In this document: positions 5,864 to 6,414 of the stretch, one piece after another
How positions within the stretch are numbered: position 1 is the stretch's first letter
How the letters are laid out: each line of letters starts with the position of its first letter
Assembly (NCBI GenBank): GCA_031279305.1
Contig: JAITIS010000128.1
Coordinates: 1-6,414, forward strand
Length of the DNA stretch: 6,414 bases
DNA from: Candidatus Margulisiibacteriota bacterium
Lineage (GTDB): Bacteria; Margulisbacteria; Termititenacia; Termititenacales; Termititenacaceae
Reading direction: 5' to 3'
Program-made: the position numbers and the translations under genes
Notes under the pieces: model-generated
Databases searched by the model: none
The model's input: the letters and a program-made list of their open reading frames with translations, nothing else
Told to the model about the DNA's origin: nothing

Positions 5864-6414
5864 TCGGCTTATCGATCAGCGGCAAATCGGAGCTTTGCGC
5901 GCTGCCGGTCAGCCGGTAAATATCTTTGTCTATTTTCTGAAATTCCTTGCCGGCGGTATTGTAGCTGGACACCGCCGTCGCCAAATTCCTGCCCAGCCGG
6001 CGCAGAAATTCCTCGTAATTCACCAGATGTTTCTGCAGGTCGCCCAGCCGGCCAACAATGTCCTGAATATTCTGTTCGACCGCCGCGACTTTCAAGCCCT
6101 GCAGGACAGTCTCCAGATAAGCAAAAAACGAGGTCGGCGAGACGATGATCACGTGTCGGCGAAAAGCGTACTCGATCAAATCCTGCATACTCACGCTGAC
6201 GCTGCCGACATTGTAAATCAACAGATTGTAATACACGCCCTCCGCCGGAATAAACATAAAAGCAAACTCCGTCGTACCGTCCTGCGGACGGATGTATTTG
6301 GCGGTCTCATCAATGCGGTTTTTCACGTCTGCGCGAAATTCTTTTTCCAGCTGTTCGCGCGCGGCCGGATTGGCTTCGGTCATAATCCTGTTGTATTTTT
6401 CCAGCGAAAATTTA
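5853..6414 (-). CDS. rmuC: RmuC-like DNA recombination protein, C-terminal part (runs off right edge)
   Basis: The reading frame stays open to the window edge: ten codons before the ATG at 6383 read KFSLEKYNRI, which fits the conserved RmuC segment (family pattern like DAKFPLE.Y.R), so that ATG is internal and the gene starts beyond the window. The visible 186 residues include a segment matching the family's K.Y/FVFMFIPAE-type core (TAKYIRPQ, then FAFMFIPAEGVYYNLL), VIIVSPTSFFAYLE and a helical, coiled-coil-like C terminus (about the last 75 residues, with GRLGDLQKHLVNYEEFLRRLG). RmuC has a restriction-endonuclease-like fold and limits recombination at inverted repeats in E. coli; biochemical detail is poor. 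The lysine in KF is the probable end of the PD-(D/E)xK site, by inference. It ends inside the start of uvrC, an 11-base overlap, suggesting one repair operon. Family call good; the N-terminal region is unseen. Confidence 0.88.
   Translation of the reverse strand, partial: KFSLEKYNRIMTEANPAAREQLEKEFRADVKNRIDETAKYIRPQDGTTEFAFMFIPAEGVYYNLLIYNVGSVSVSMQDLIEYAFRRHVIIVSPTSFFAYLETVLQGLKVAAVEQNIQDIVGRLGDLQKHLVNYEEFLRRLGRNLATAVSSYNTAGKEFQKIDKDIYRLTGSAQSSDLPLIDKPNEE

Noticed and set aside
6381..6383. ATG at 6383 as the start of the RmuC-like gene
   Set aside because: The frame is open upstream to the window edge and the ten preceding codons match the family, so this methionine is internal.

Overview
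The window is bacterial chromosomal DNA with tightly packed genes, bacterial ribosome-binding sites and sigma-70-like promoters. It carries parts of six protein genes and no RNA gene, insertion sequence or CRISPR array that I can see. I cannot place the organism from these genes. A nucleotide-sugar-type aminotransferase and dehydrogenase hint at a surface glycan or an amino-sugar metabolite. Base composition is mixed: a line inside uvrC (5221-5280) is about 55% G+C, while a line inside the TPR gene (1201-1260) is about 30%.

Layout from right to left, following the minus-strand genes: the C-terminal part of an RmuC-like DNA-recombination protein enters from the right edge (5853-6414). Its end overlaps uvrC (4274-5863), whose product lacks the usual C-terminal helix-hairpin-helix domain. 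A 45-base gap holds a good promoter and a 12-base palindrome. Next come the N-terminal half of a split transketolase (3413-4228) and, with an ATGA overlap, a Gfo/Idh/MocA sugar dehydrogenase (2400-3416). The transketolase C-terminal partner normally found beside the N-terminal half is not in the window.

An AT-rich gene for a 589-residue TPR-repeat protein (630-2399) lies on the opposite strand. Its stop codon abuts that of the dehydrogenase with no base between them. A 128-base divergent promoter region (502-629) separates it from a minus-strand DegT/DnrJ/EryC1/StrS aminotransferase (1-501), which starts with GTG and runs off the left edge.

Two themes emerge. One is DNA repair (rmuC-like and uvrC). 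The other is carbohydrate chemistry: transketolase half, NAD(P)-dependent sugar dehydrogenase and PLP-dependent sugar aminotransferase. A dehydrogenase that makes a keto-sugar and an aminotransferase that aminates it is a known two-step logic (WbpB/WbpE, NtdC/NtdA, RifL/RifK), so these genes may once have formed, or still form, one amino-sugar pathway interrupted by the TPR gene. That link is inference. Nothing here is clearly a new system. The best leads are the compositionally foreign TPR gene with an unrecognised N-terminal region, the shortened UvrC, and the unusual company of the transketolase half.
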